This document shows, piece after piece, positions 54,403-63,575 of a stretch of DNA of 64,000 nt. The DNA is from Streptomyces sp. F001 (GTDB lineage Bacteria; Actinomycetota; Actinomycetes; Streptomycetales; Streptomycetaceae). Made by a program: the position numbers and the translations under genes. Under the pieces are notes generated by a model. The model did no database searches. It was not told the origin of the DNA and saw nothing but the letters and a program-made list of their open reading frames with translations. The stretch is taken from assembly GCF_004187715.1 (NCBI RefSeq), contig NZ_QZWF01000022.1:29693-93692 (forward strand), read 5' to 3'. Each line of letters begins with the position of its first letter. Position 1 is the stretch's first letter.

Positions 54403-55941
54403 TCAGGCTGACCGCAACTCGAACCAGTCGAAGGCCGCGCTGCCGCGCGTGGCGTACATGCCGAAGACGCGGCCGGTGAAACCGCCGGCGACCTCGGTGG
54501 TGAGGTAACGGCCGTCGAGTTCGGCGAGGATCTCGAAGTCCCCGCTGTCCGTCTCGTAGCCCAGGCGAAGGGTGTCGGGGCCGCCGACCCGGAGGCCGGG
54601 CGGGGGAGTCGCGTCGGGGCCCGCGCCCCGGGCGGTGACCGTGGGCGGCAGGATGTCGGAGGTCGTGACGTCGATCCGCAGGGTCAACGGGCCGGACGGT
54701 ACGGCTTGTTCGGCGACGGCGTGGCGCAGCGGGCCGATCCTGGCGACCGCGCGGACCATGCCGTCTCCCACCTCCACCTCGTAGTGGTGTGCCTCGTCCA
54801 GCCGTACCGTGAGCCCGCCCCGGCCGCCTTCGGCGACGTCGGCCACTGTGCGCGCGGTGCAGTCGGCATCGCGCTGGCGCCGCCCCACGAAGAGTGCGCC
54901 GGGCTTGTCCAGGCTGTCCCCGCGGGCGTGCAGCACCAGGTGGCCGGGCCGTTCGTCGAGACGGGCAGCCTCCGGGTCGTGGCGTCGGAGCGACACCCAG
55001 CACGGCGCGAGGGCGGGGGAGTCGAAGTCGTCCCGGTCCGGCTCCTGGGGCCAGGGGTGCGGCGCCAGTGCCGGGGCCTGCGCACGCAACTCCAGCGGGC
55101 CGGGCAAGGGCCACTCGCCCTCCCATCGCACGGGTGCCAGGAACGTCTCCCGGCCCATGCCGTGGTACATCGGTGTGTCGCCGCGGGGCCTGGTGCCGAG
55201 CAGCACCATCCACCACGTGCCGTCGTGTGCCTGCACCAGGTCACCGTGGCCGGTGTTCTGCACCGGGTGACCGGTACTGCGGTGGGACAGCACCGGGTTG
55301 GCGGGGTGGGGTTCGAAGGGCCCCGGCAGGGCACGGGCCCGGGCCAGCGACAGCGCGTGCCCGCGTTCGGTGCCGCCCTCCGACAGCAGCAGGTACCACC
55401 AGTCGCCGACCCGGTACAGGTGCGGGCCCTCGGGATACTGCAGCCCGCTGCCCGACCACATCGGCACCGGCTCGCCGAGCAGTTCGCCGGACTTCGGGTC
55501 GATGCGGACCCCGCGGATGCCGTCCGACGAGAACACGCACCAACACGTCCCGTCCTCTTCCCAGGCCAGGTCGGGGTCGATGCCGGGTACGCCGATCGGC
55601 ACCGGGTCCGACCACGGTCCCGCGGGATCCTCGGCGGTCACCAGAATGTTGCCCGCCCCGGCGACCACGGTCGTGATCAGCCAGAACCGGCCGTCGTGGT
55701 ACCGCAGTGTGGGCGCGTACACCCCTGTGGAGGACGGGGCCGTGTCGGGCAGCTTCAGCTGCGAGGGCCGGTCCAGGGCGTGCCCGATCAGCCGCCAGTG
55801 CACCAGGTCACGGCTGTGCCAGATCGGCACCCCCGGTACGTACTCGAAGCTGGATGTCGCCACGTAGTAGTCGTCACCAGCCCGGCAGATGCTCGGGTCC
55901 GGGCTGAAACCGGGGATCACGGGATTGTCGAAGAACGCCAT
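54403..55941 (-). CDS. Glycoside hydrolase family 43 (beta-xylosidase/arabinofuranosidase type)
   Basis: 512 residues from ATG 55941; no signal peptide, so probably cytoplasmic. GH43 propeller with the three acids in conserved settings: NPVIPGFSPDPSICRAGDDYY (Asp base), GIDPDLAWEEDG (Asp), and LQYPEGPHLYRVGDWWYLL (Glu acid). A C-terminal beta-sandwich of about 200 residues (DFDSPALAPCWVSLRR to FDWFELRSA) is the usual GH43 accessory domain. It should release xylose or arabinose from oligosaccharides. Two LacI-type operators lie upstream, indicating sugar induction. Confidence 0.93.
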   Translation of the reverse strand: MAFFDNPVIPGFSPDPSICRAGDDYYVATSSFEYVPGVPIWHSRDLVHWRLIGHALDRPSQLKLPDTAPSSTGVYAPTLRYHDGRFWLITTVVAGAGNILVTAEDPAGPWSDPVPIGVPGIDPDLAWEEDGTCWCVFSSDGIRGVRIDPKSGELLGEPVPMWSGSGLQYPEGPHLYRVGDWWYLLLSEGGTERGHALSLARARALPGPFEPHPANPVLSHRSTGHPVQNTGHGDLVQAHDGTWWMVLLGTRPRGDTPMYHGMGRETFLAPVRWEGEWPLPGPLELRAQAPALAPHPWPQEPDRDDFDSPALAPCWVSLRRHDPEAARLDERPGHLVLHARGDSLDKPGALFVGRRQRDADCTARTVADVAEGGRGGLTVRLDEAHHYEVEVGDGMVRAVARIGPLRHAVAEQAVPSGPLTLRIDVTTSDILPPTVTARGAGPDATPPPGLRVGGPDTLRLGYETDSGDFEILAELDGRYLTTEVAGGFTGRVFGMYATRGSAAFDWFELRSA

Positions 55942-56003
55942 GTCCGTCCTGAGGGGTGTGGTCGGGGGAGTGAACACCGAGGCGGGCCGCACGGGCAGAA
56001 CTG

Positions 56004-56018
56004 TTGAAGCGCTTCGAA
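56004..56018. promoter_or_regulatory. LacI-type operator 1
   Basis: TTGAAGCGCTTCGAA is palindromic around GAAGCGCTTC (56006-56015), about 63 bp upstream of the GH43 start. It matches the general LacI/GalR operator form with a central CG. Its partner lies 87 bp away. Confidence 0.75.
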
Positions 56019-56090
56019 AGTTCGCATGCGGTTCTGGAGCATGTCAACAGGTCGGCAGAGTATGGACAGGTCGCTATGACCGCGGCGACG

Positions 56091-56104
56091 TCGAAGCGCT
56101 TCGA
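56091..56104. promoter_or_regulatory. LacI-type operator 2
   Basis: TCGAAGCGCTTCGA is a perfect 14-bp palindrome sharing the GAAGCGCTTC core with operator 1. Centre-to-centre distance is 87 bp, compatible with looping by a tetrameric LacI protein. No LacI gene is seen in the window. Confidence 0.75.
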
Positions 56105-56214
56105 TCAGGGTCGTCGTCCTGGGCCGTGGAAGACGGGCGTTCCGTCTGCGTCGCCCTGGACGGTGACGGCTGGCAACAGGACTCACTCCCGCTCAGTCTG
56201 TAGGAACGGTGGAG

Positions 56215-56385
56215 GAAGACGTAGCGGGCGGCGCGCGCCGCCAGGCTGCGCAGATGCTCGTGCTCGTCCTCCTCCAGGCGCAGGACGCGGGCGAGGGAGT
56301 CGACGACGGACGGGCTGGGGCGGGTCTCCTTGCCGCGTTCGAGGCGGGTGTAGTGGTCGACGCTGATTCCGGCGAGTGTGGCCAG
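56215..56385 (-). pseudogene. XRE-family regulator fragment
   Basis: On the minus strand about 57 residues match the helix-turn-helix of MmyB-type regulators: LATLAGISVDHYTRLERGKE, then SPSVVDSLARVLRLEEDEHE and HLRSLAARAARYVF. The beginning of the domain (before the LATLAG helix) is missing, as is the large ligand-binding half. The fragment stops at the junction with a plus-strand aldo/keto reductase stub. Confidence 0.75.
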
Positions 56386-56589
56386 TCCTGGCCTGGCTGC
56401 TCGCCCAGAAGCCCTGGATCGTGCCGATTCCCGGCACCCGCCGGCTCTCGCGTCTGGAGGAGAACCTCGCCGCCGCCGACCTCGAGCTCAGCGCCGACGA
56501 CCTCCCCCCAGATCCAGACCGCCGTCGACCAGGTCGACATCCAGGGCGCCCGCTACCCCGGCCACCTGGAACGCCTCATCGACAGGTAA
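56385..56589 (+). pseudogene. Aldo/keto reductase C-terminal stub
   Basis: The last 67 residues or so of an AKR remain: VLAWLLAQKPWIVPIPGTRR, then LEENLAAADLELSADDL, and after a shift of frame in a C6 run near 56504-56509, QIQTAVDQVDIQGARYPG to a TAA at 56589. The first three quarters are gone. It begins exactly where the minus-strand XRE fragment begins, so one deletion appears to have removed the divergent promoter region and both 5' ends. Confidence 0.8.
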
Positions 56590-56607
56590 TCCGGTGTCAG
56601 GGCATGG

Positions 56608-58053
56608 TCACCGTTTGACGACCGGCCAGAAGGCGTCCCTCACATCGGACTTGGAGGGGGAGACGAACTCTTCGCTGCCCGGCCCGTAGTCGTACGTGCC
56701 GTAGTACTCGTAGTGCAGGACGCTCGGGCAGCTCCCGCCGCTGATCTGCACCTCGCGCGGGTCGACGCGCTTTCCGGTGCGCAGCTCGTAGACCTTCAGC
56801 GGGATCTTGACCTTGTAGAAGGTCACTTCGTGGGTGAGGTACTCGGACAGGTCGTTCTCGTAGTGGCACGTCTCGACGGCGGCTCCGTTCTTCGCCGTGT
56901 CCGCGCAGACCACGAGCGCGGCCTTGGTCGGGTCGCCGGTGCGCCAGTCGCTGGGGAGCTGGTCGGTGTACTCGGTGTCGCCGAGGAACATCGCGCGGTT
57001 GAACCCCTTGCGGTACGGCGGGGCACCGCTGTACTTGGCGGGCGTGTCGCAGTAGCCGGTCGACGCGCCGGTCGTGTCCTCGACCAGATCGCGTACCTTC
57101 CCCAGCTCGATGGCGAGGTCGGCCTTCTTCACACCGTTGCGTGCCTGGTCCGTGCGTGCGTCGTCCGGGTACTCGTCGAGGAGGTGCTGGTAGTGCGCCC
57201 GCGCCTGCTGCCAGTTGTCCTCGTCCATCAGGTCGTCGCCGCATCCCACCAGTGCGGCGGGTTCCATGCGCGTCGCGGCGATGGCGGACCGGTCCAGTAC
57301 GTCCCGGGTGGGCTCGCGGCCGCGGAGCCATTCGGTGATGTCGGCGGTGTCGCAGGAGTCCTTGGTGGGCAGGCCGTCGAGGAAGCTGTCCAGGACCGTC
57401 CTGACGGTCTGCTCGTTGCCGGGCTTGTTCAGGACGCCGGCGAGGATGTCGAAGCCCCGCTCCAGGTCCTCGATGCTCCCGCTCCGTCCGGTGGCCAGCC
57501 TGGACGCGGCCCGCTCCAGCCGGTGGCACGCCTCCACCACCGCGTCGCCGGGTTCGACCACCGGTGCGCCCGCCAGGCGATGGCCCCACCCCACCTCACC
57601 CTGCGCGGCCACGGCCCTCTCGCAGTCGCCGCCCTGGCGGGCCTCGTTCACGCGGTCCTCGATTCCGTACGCGTCGACGCGCAGCAGCACGGCGGTCAGC
57701 AGCACCGCGACCGTGACGGCGAGTGCGCCCACGCGCTGCCCGCGCCGTACGACCTGCTCCGCGCGCCGGCGTGCCAGGAACCAGCCGTGGGCGATGCCGG
57801 CCGCCCACCACAGGAGCAGCAGGATCTCGCACCAGGTCTCGGCGGTCGATGCGGTGAGGTTGAGGAGCCAGCCCGTGCCGACCACGGCGAACGCGGCCGG
57901 CTTCCAGCGGCCCAGCAGCAGATAACCGATGCCGAGCAGCGAGGCGTTGCCGAGTGCCACCGCCACCGGGTCGCACGGCCTCGGTGCCCTGGGCGGCTCC
58001 GGCGGCTCGGGGGGCTGCCGGTACGGGTCGTGTGCGTACGTCGGGGAGTCCAC
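56608..58053 (-). CDS. Unrecognised membrane protein with large extracytoplasmic domain
   Basis: 481 residues. A Pro-rich N-terminus (DPYRQPPEPPEPPRAPRP) is followed by two or three membrane helices (GNASLLGIGYLLLGRW; AFAVVGTGWLLNL; ETWCEILLLLWWAAGIAHGWF; VGALAVTVAVLLTAVLL) and a soluble part of about 360 residues with paired Cys and a short TPR-like segment (NWQQARAHYQHLLDEYPDD). Related proteins occur in Streptomyces, but I cannot assign a function. It shares orientation with the next two genes and starts 6 nt from the stop of the gene at 58060. Confidence 0.78.
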   Translation of the reverse strand: MDSPTYAHDPYRQPPEPPEPPRAPRPCDPVAVALGNASLLGIGYLLLGRWKPAAFAVVGTGWLLNLTASTAETWCEILLLLWWAAGIAHGWFLARRRAEQVVRRGQRVGALAVTVAVLLTAVLLRVDAYGIEDRVNEARQGGDCERAVAAQGEVGWGHRLAGAPVVEPGDAVVEACHRLERAASRLATGRSGSIEDLERGFDILAGVLNKPGNEQTVRTVLDSFLDGLPTKDSCDTADITEWLRGREPTRDVLDRSAIAATRMEPAALVGCGDDLMDEDNWQQARAHYQHLLDEYPDDARTDQARNGVKKADLAIELGKVRDLVEDTTGASTGYCDTPAKYSGAPPYRKGFNRAMFLGDTEYTDQLPSDWRTGDPTKAALVVCADTAKNGAAVETCHYENDLSEYLTHEVTFYKVKIPLKVYELRTGKRVDPREVQISGGSCPSVLHYEYYGTYDYGPGSEEFVSPSKSDVRDAFWPVVKR

Positions 58054-58059
58054 GAGCCA

Positions 58060-58542
58060 TCACCCCTGAAGCGAAGTCGGTGCCGGGCTGCGTACGGAGA
58101 AGTAGTGGCGGCCGGTCTCGCCGCACACCATCCACAGGGCCGCCACATCGATGCCGGCGATCACGAACACCGCGAGGCTGGGCGCCCCGGAGGCCAGCGA
58201 GCCGAGGAAACCGAGGACCGTCCCGAACGCCACGAAGGACAGGCACACGATGAGCACCACACGGACCCAGGTACGGCGCTTCCGGGCCAGTACGACGCAG
58301 ACGACCATGAGCGCCGCCAGCGCCCAGCAGAACAGCGCCACGAACCAGGCCATGCCCATCGGCATGAGCAGTTCCTGCCCGTGCTCCTGCTTGCTCTGGT
58401 TCTCCTCGATGATCGCCCAGCCGCCGAAGACAGTGCCCACCGCGTGCGCGGTGACGATCACGAGAACGAAGATGAGGGCCCCCGGCATGCGCGTCGGCTC
58501 GAGCGGAACGGGCTGACCGGGCTGATACGGAGAGCTCTGCAT
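58060..58542 (-). CDS. Unrecognised small membrane protein
   Basis: 160 residues with four predicted membrane helices (GALIFVLVIVTAHAVGTVFGG; MAWFVALFCWALAALMVVCVVL; VVLIVCLSFVAFGTVLGFLGSL; LAVFVIAGIDVAALWMVC) and a Pro/Gln-rich N-terminus (SSPYQPGQPVPLEP). Spaced 6 nt from each neighbour, so it is likely cotranscribed with the GH16 gene upstream and the 481-residue protein downstream. No domain recognised. Confidence 0.78.
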   Translation of the reverse strand: MQSSPYQPGQPVPLEPTRMPGALIFVLVIVTAHAVGTVFGGWAIIEENQSKQEHGQELLMPMGMAWFVALFCWALAALMVVCVVLARKRRTWVRVVLIVCLSFVAFGTVLGFLGSLASGAPSLAVFVIAGIDVAALWMVCGETGRHYFSVRSPAPTSLQG

Positions 58543-58548
58543 GGCGGA

Positions 58549-59397
58549 TCACCTCACGCTTTCGTTGTCGGGCAGGTCGTAGACCCGGGCCCAGTCCACT
58601 TCGTAGACGGCGCTCTGCAGGTCGTCCCCGTGGAAGTTGTCGAGCTGGATGGTCTGGTGCATGGACGGGGCACACTGGATGCAGTCGCGGTCCGCGTTGG
58701 CGCCGTCGGCGAAGCGGAACCACTCCTCGCCGTCGATGAAGCCGCGCAGATGGTCCGGGGTCCACTCGATGGCGACGTTGTGCCACTGCGACAGGTCCAC
58801 GCCGCACTTCTGCGCGAACTCCTGCTGCACGGGCACGCCCTCCGGGTGCGGGTAGTGCAGGAACGCCTCGGCGCAGCTCTCGCCCGGGGCGCCGTTCTCC
58901 AGGTAGTCGTACTCGCCGTCCTCGGGGTGCTCGTTCGAGTCCGGCCACAGGATCAGCAGCGGGTGGTACTGCCGCCCGTTGTCGGGGGCGGTGGCCCGGG
59001 AGCGTACGCGGGCCTCCCACCGGCCGTACTGCCGGCCGTACGGCGAGGCGAGCCAGCCGGTGTCGCCGTTCGCCTCGCCGGTCATGCGCAGTACGTCGCC
59101 GACGACCCGGGCGTTGACGTCGCAGCGGCGGCCGTTGTCGCTGTGGCCGGGCCAGCACTTGCCGGGGCCGCCGCCCGCCAGACGCCACTTGTCGCGGTCC
59201 GGTACGGCGGGGTCGGCCTCGGAGCCGTAGTCGAACTCGTCCGACCACTCGGGCAGCGGGGCGCCCCAGCCGTACCGTTCGGCGGCGGTCGTCGCAGCGG
59301 CGGGGGCGGCGTTCACCGCGGTCGCCGTGAGCGTCGCCGCGAGTGCCGCCGCGCCGAACCCCACGGCGAGGTGCCGGGCGCGAAGTCGTCCGTACAT
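58549..59397 (-). CDS. Secreted GH16-type glycoside hydrolase
   Basis: 282 residues with a signal peptide (RHLAVGFGAAALAATLTATAVNA). The jelly-roll has WSDEFDYGSE, YGRQYGRWEARVRS, and the catalytic region DGEYDYLENGAPG, which fits E-x-D-x-x-E (nucleophile and acid/base Glu). HNVAIEWTPDHLRGFIDGEEWF is also typical. Two Cys pairs are present. It would cleave beta-1,3/1,4-glucan-like polymers outside the cell. It is first in a three-gene run with two membrane proteins. Confidence 0.9.
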   Translation of the reverse strand: MYGRLRARHLAVGFGAAALAATLTATAVNAAPAAATTAAERYGWGAPLPEWSDEFDYGSEADPAVPDRDKWRLAGGGPGKCWPGHSDNGRRCDVNARVVGDVLRMTGEANGDTGWLASPYGRQYGRWEARVRSRATAPDNGRQYHPLLILWPDSNEHPEDGEYDYLENGAPGESCAEAFLHYPHPEGVPVQQEFAQKCGVDLSQWHNVAIEWTPDHLRGFIDGEEWFRFADGANADRDCIQCAPSMHQTIQLDNFHGDDLQSAVYEVDWARVYDLPDNESVR

Positions 59398-59741
59398 GAC
59401 TCCCCTTCAGCTGTCGTACCTGGCGGACAAGGGGGGGGGGCGGCCCGAGCCCTCCCCTCGCGGGGCTCCGACCGCGCCGTGGCCCGTCCTGGCCACGTCC
59501 CTCAGCCAGTCGACCGCCGTACGCCGTTGTTCGGCAGGTCCTCGCCCGGCACCGAACAACCCGCGAACCGAACGAGCTGGTAGGGAGGAAGCGTGAGGAT
59601 CGAGTGAACTCCCGTGTCGCGACTGCCGATACCCGGAAGTTCGATTGCGGCCGCCCCTGCGACTCCCTACCGTGGGCGCCCGAGTGGACCCCCTGGGTAA
59701 TGGCTTGTCGGCGACCAGGTGGACGAGGGGAGAGCGGGCAC
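59398..59741. other. Intergenic region between GH16 and STAND genes
   Basis: 344 bp between divergent genes. It holds a run of ten G (59431-59440), prone to slippage and sequence error, and an inverted repeat GTTGTTCGG (59526-59534) / CCGAACAAC (59552-59560). An in-frame ATG at 59604 would extend the next gene by 46 codons but lacks a matching family sequence. Otherwise nothing recognised. Confidence 0.5.
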
Positions 59742-62700
59742 GTGTCGGCACAAACAGGACCGGGGCGCACCGAGGGCGAGCTGGATCCGGAGGCCGGACC
59801 GGTGCCGCGGTTCGCCGCCGGACTGCGCGCGCTGCGCGAGTCCGCGGGGAGACCCACGTACCGGGCGATGGCCCAGCGGGCGCGGTACGGGGTGACCACC
59901 CTGTCACAGGCGGCGGCAGGGAAGCAGCTGCCCACCCGCGCGGTGACGCTCGCCTACGTCAAGGCGTGCGGCGGCGACGTGATCGAGTGGGAGCGGCGCT
60001 GGCGCGAGGCGTCGGCCGAGTTGGCCGCCGAGACCGCCGACGACGAGACCTCCCGGCCGCCGTACCGCGGCCTGACCCGGTTCGAACCGGGCGACGCCGA
60101 GCTGTTCTTCGGCCGCGACCAGCTCGTGGAGCGGCTGACCGAGCTGAACCGCAAGCACCGCTTCACCGCCGTCTTCGGCCCCTCCGGCAGCGGTAAGTCC
60201 TCCCTGCTGCGCGCGGGGTTGATCCCGCAGCTGCGCACCCCGCGCGACGGCGAAGGCGCCGGAGACCGTGACACCACGCCCGCGGCCGTACGCATCCTCA
60301 CGCCCGGTGCGGACCCGCTGCGCACGCACGCCGACCGGCTCCTGCCCGTACCCGGCACCGACGCCGACACCTGGCTGATCGTCGACCAGTTCGAGGAGCT
60401 GTACACCCTCGGCGCCGACCCGGCCGACCGGGACACCTTCATCGACCGCCTCGTCGCCGCCACCGACGCCGACAGCCGGCTGCGCGTCGTCATCGCGGTG
60501 CGGGCCGACTTCCTCGGCCGTTGCGCCGAACACCCCGGCCTCACCGCCGCGTTGCAGGACGCCACGCTGCTCGCCGGACCGATGAGCCGCGCGGAGCTGC
60601 GGGAGGCCATCGTCCGCCCGGCAGCCGCAGCCGGCCTGATCGTCGAACGCTCCCTGACCGACCGCCTCCTGGACGAGGTCGAAGACGCTCCGGGCGGACT
60701 GCCGCTGATGTCGCACGCCCTGCTGGAGACCTGGCGCCACCGCAGCGGCCGCGTCCTGACCGAGAGTGCTTATGAGGCGGCCGGTGAACTGCATGGTGCG
60801 GTCGTCCGTACGGCCGAGCAGGTGTACGGCGAACTCACCGCGTCGCAGGCGGAGTTGGCCCGCCGTATCCTGCTCCGCCTCGTCGCCCCTGGTGACGGCA
60901 CACCTGACACACGTCGGCCCACCGAACACGCGGAACTCGACTTCGGCAGCCCCGCCGACACCCGAGTGGTACTGGAACGCCTGGTCCGCGCCCGCCTCAT
61001 CACCTTCGACGACGGCACCGTCGACCTCGCCCACGAAGCCCTCATCACCGCCTGGCCCCGGCTGCGCGCATGGATCGACGCCGAACGCGACCGGCTGCGC
61101 GTTCACCGCTCGCTCTCCGAGGCGGCCCGCACCTGGGAGGCGCTCGGCCGGGAGAACGCCGCGCTCTACGCCGGCTCCCGTCTGCACGCCGCCCGCGACG
61201 CCTTCCCGCAGGACACCGCACGGGAGAACCACCGCAGCGAGGAACTCACCCCGCTGGAGCGGCAGTTCCTCACCGCCTCGATCCGGCGCCGGCGCCGCGC
61301 CGCGCGACTGCGCCGTACGGTCGTGGCCGTACTCGCCGCGCTCGTGCTGCTCGCCACCGGCACCGCCGTCGTGGCCCTTCAGGCGCGCGCCACCGCGCAG
61401 GCCGAGCGGGACGAGGCCGTCTTCGGCCGCCTCACCGCCGAGGCCGACCGGGTCCGCGAGACCGACGCCGGGCTGGCCGCCCGGCTCGACGTCGCCGCGC
61501 ACCGTATGCGCTCCACCCCGGACCTGCGGACCCGGCTGGCCTCGGACGCGGGCCGCGTGCTGGCCACCCGGCTGCCCGGCCACGACGGTGTCGGCAGCTC
61601 CGTGGCGTACGCGCCCGACGGCCGCACCCTCGCCAGCGGCGGCCACGACGGCGCGGTCCGGCTGTGGGACAGCGGCACGGGCCGGCCGCTGGGCGAACCG
61701 CTGCGCCTCCGTACGGGACCGGTCGGCGCGGTCGCCTTCGCTCCGCAGGACGGCGACCTGCTGGTGGCCACGGGGAAAGGCGGCGGCATCCAACTGTGGG
61801 ACGTACGCGACCGCCGGCGGCCCCGCCCCGTCGGCCGGCCGCTGGTGAGCCACGACGAGGAGAACATCGTCTCCGTCGCGTTCGCCCCCGACGGCCGGAC
61901 GCTGGCCACCGCAGGCGACGACGGGACCGTACGGCTGTGGGACCTCAGCGACCCGGCCCGCCCCGCGCCGCTCGGCGAGCCTGCCGAGGCCGACGAGTCG
62001 GAGGCGGGCAGCGTCCGCGCCGTCGCGTTCGCCCCGGACGGGGACACCCTGGCCACGGCCGGTTTCGACGGGACCGTACGGATGTGGCGGTTCAGCGCCA
62101 ACGACGGCATCGCACCGCTCGGCAAGCCGCTGCGCGAACACACCGCCTCCGTCTGGGCGTTGGCCTTCTCCCCGGACGGGCGGACGCTGGCCACGGCCGG
62201 CTTCGACGAGACCGTACGGCTGTGGGAGGTGTCCGACCCGGGTCGCCCGGAGCCGCTGGGTGAACCGCTGACCGAGCACACCGCGCCCGTCATGTCGGTG
62301 GCGTTCAGTCCGGACGGCGAGACCCTGGTGAGCGCGGGCGAGGACGACGCGCCGATCCTGTGGAACGTGGCCAACCCGGCCTACCCGCAGCAGCTGGGGG
62401 AGCCGCTGACCGGCCACACGGAGGCAGTGTGGGATGTGTCCTTCAGCCGCGACGGCCGTACCCTCGCCAGCACCGGTGCCGACAGCAGCGTCCGCCTCTG
62501 GCACCGGCCGCCGACCGTCCTCACCGACTTCACCAACCCCCTCACCGCCGTCGCCTACCGCCCCGACGGCCGTCTGCTCGCCGCCGCCAGTACCGACGAC
62601 GCACTGATCCGCCTGTGGGACGTGGCCGATCCGGGCAACCCGCGCCGCCTCCTGCGCACACTCACCGGCCACGAGGACGAGGTGCTGGCCGTCGCGTTCG

Positions 62701-63569
62701 CCCCGGACGGCCGTACGGTGGCCAGCGGCTCGCAGGACGGCACCGTACGGCTGTGGGACCTCTCCGCGCCCGAACGTCCCGCCCCGCTCGGCGCACCGCT
62801 GGACGCGCACGACGGCGGCGCCCTCGCCGTCGCCTTCGCCCCGGACGGCCGCACGCTGGCCACCGGCGGCGAGGACGACACGGTGCGGCTGTGGGACGTT
62901 CGCCGGCCGGACCGCGTACGGCCGCTCGGCGAACCGCTGCGCGGCCACGCGGACGCCGTCACGTCCGTGGCCTTCGCACGGGACGGCCGCACCCTGGCCA
63001 CCGGCAGCGAGGACGCCACGGCGCGGCTGTGGCACGTGGGCGACGAGACCCAGGCAGAGCCCGCGGGGGCCGTCCTCACCGGGCACGACGGACCGGTCAA
63101 CGCGGTGGCCTTCGCCCCGGACGGGAAGACGCTGGCAACGGGCAGCGACGACCGTACGGTGCGGCTGTGGGACGTACAACAGGCGGACCGTTCACGGCCG
63201 TTGGGGGAGGAGCTGGCCGGGCACCGCGGGCCCGTCAGGTCCGTGGCCTTCGCCCCGGACGGGAAGACGGTGGCGACCGGCAGCGGCGACCACACGGTCC
63301 GCCTGTGGGACGTGGCCGACCCGGCCCGTGCCGAGCCCTACGGCCGGCAACTCACCGGCCATGTCGATACCGTCACCTCGGTCGCGTTCAGCCCGGACGG
63401 CGACGCCCTCACCTCCGTCGGCTACGACCTGACGGCCCGGGTGTGGACCCTGCACGCGGACCGCGCGGCGGACTACGTCTGCGCCCGCACCGGCGGCGTC
63501 CTCACCCGCACCGAATGGGAGGAGCACCTGCCGCGCCTCGGGTACCGGGAGGTGTGCGAGGGGCGTTAG
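59742..63569 (+). CDS. STAND-type ATPase with XRE-like N-terminus and fourteen WD40 repeats
   Basis: 1275 residues from GTG 59742 (GGGGAGAG upstream). Regions: an XRE-like helical domain (about 20-90, FAAGLRALRESAGRPTYRAM), an nSTAND/NACHT-like ATPase with Walker A GPSGSGKSS (about 146) and Walker B LIVDQFEEL (about 212), a winged-helix-like helical region, one membrane helix (VVAVLAALVLLATGTAVVAL, about 526-546), a short coil, and fourteen WD40 units (about 613-1239), each ending RLWD or similar, enough for two seven-blade propellers. Such proteins sense a ligand with the propeller and signal through the ATPase; the output here is unknown. Confidence 0.92.
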   Translation: MSAQTGPGRTEGELDPEAGPVPRFAAGLRALRESAGRPTYRAMAQRARYGVTTLSQAAAGKQLPTRAVTLAYVKACGGDVIEWERRWREASAELAAETADDETSRPPYRGLTRFEPGDAELFFGRDQLVERLTELNRKHRFTAVFGPSGSGKSSLLRAGLIPQLRTPRDGEGAGDRDTTPAAVRILTPGADPLRTHADRLLPVPGTDADTWLIVDQFEELYTLGADPADRDTFIDRLVAATDADSRLRVVIAVRADFLGRCAEHPGLTAALQDATLLAGPMSRAELREAIVRPAAAAGLIVERSLTDRLLDEVEDAPGGLPLMSHALLETWRHRSGRVLTESAYEAAGELHGAVVRTAEQVYGELTASQAELARRILLRLVAPGDGTPDTRRPTEHAELDFGSPADTRVVLERLVRARLITFDDGTVDLAHEALITAWPRLRAWIDAERDRLRVHRSLSEAARTWEALGRENAALYAGSRLHAARDAFPQDTARENHRSEELTPLERQFLTASIRRRRRAARLRRTVVAVLAALVLLATGTAVVALQARATAQAERDEAVFGRLTAEADRVRETDAGLAARLDVAAHRMRSTPDLRTRLASDAGRVLATRLPGHDGVGSSVAYAPDGRTLASGGHDGAVRLWDSGTGRPLGEPLRLRTGPVGAVAFAPQDGDLLVATGKGGGIQLWDVRDRRRPRPVGRPLVSHDEENIVSVAFAPDGRTLATAGDDGTVRLWDLSDPARPAPLGEPAEADESEAGSVRAVAFAPDGDTLATAGFDGTVRMWRFSANDGIAPLGKPLREHTASVWALAFSPDGRTLATAGFDETVRLWEVSDPGRPEPLGEPLTEHTAPVMSVAFSPDGETLVSAGEDDAPILWNVANPAYPQQLGEPLTGHTEAVWDVSFSRDGRTLASTGADSSVRLWHRPPTVLTDFTNPLTAVAYRPDGRLLAAASTDDALIRLWDVADPGNPRRLLRTLTGHEDEVLAVAFAPDGRTVASGSQDGTVRLWDLSAPERPAPLGAPLDAHDGGALAVAFAPDGRTLATGGEDDTVRLWDVRRPDRVRPLGEPLRGHADAVTSVAFARDGRTLATGSEDATARLWHVGDETQAEPAGAVLTGHDGPVNAVAFAPDGKTLATGSDDRTVRLWDVQQADRSRPLGEELAGHRGPVRSVAFAPDGKTVATGSGDHTVRLWDVADPARAEPYGRQLTGHVDTVTSVAFSPDGDALTSVGYDLTARVWTLHADRAADYVCARTGGVLTRTEWEEHLPRLGYREVCEGR

Positions 63570-63575
63570 GGGCGC

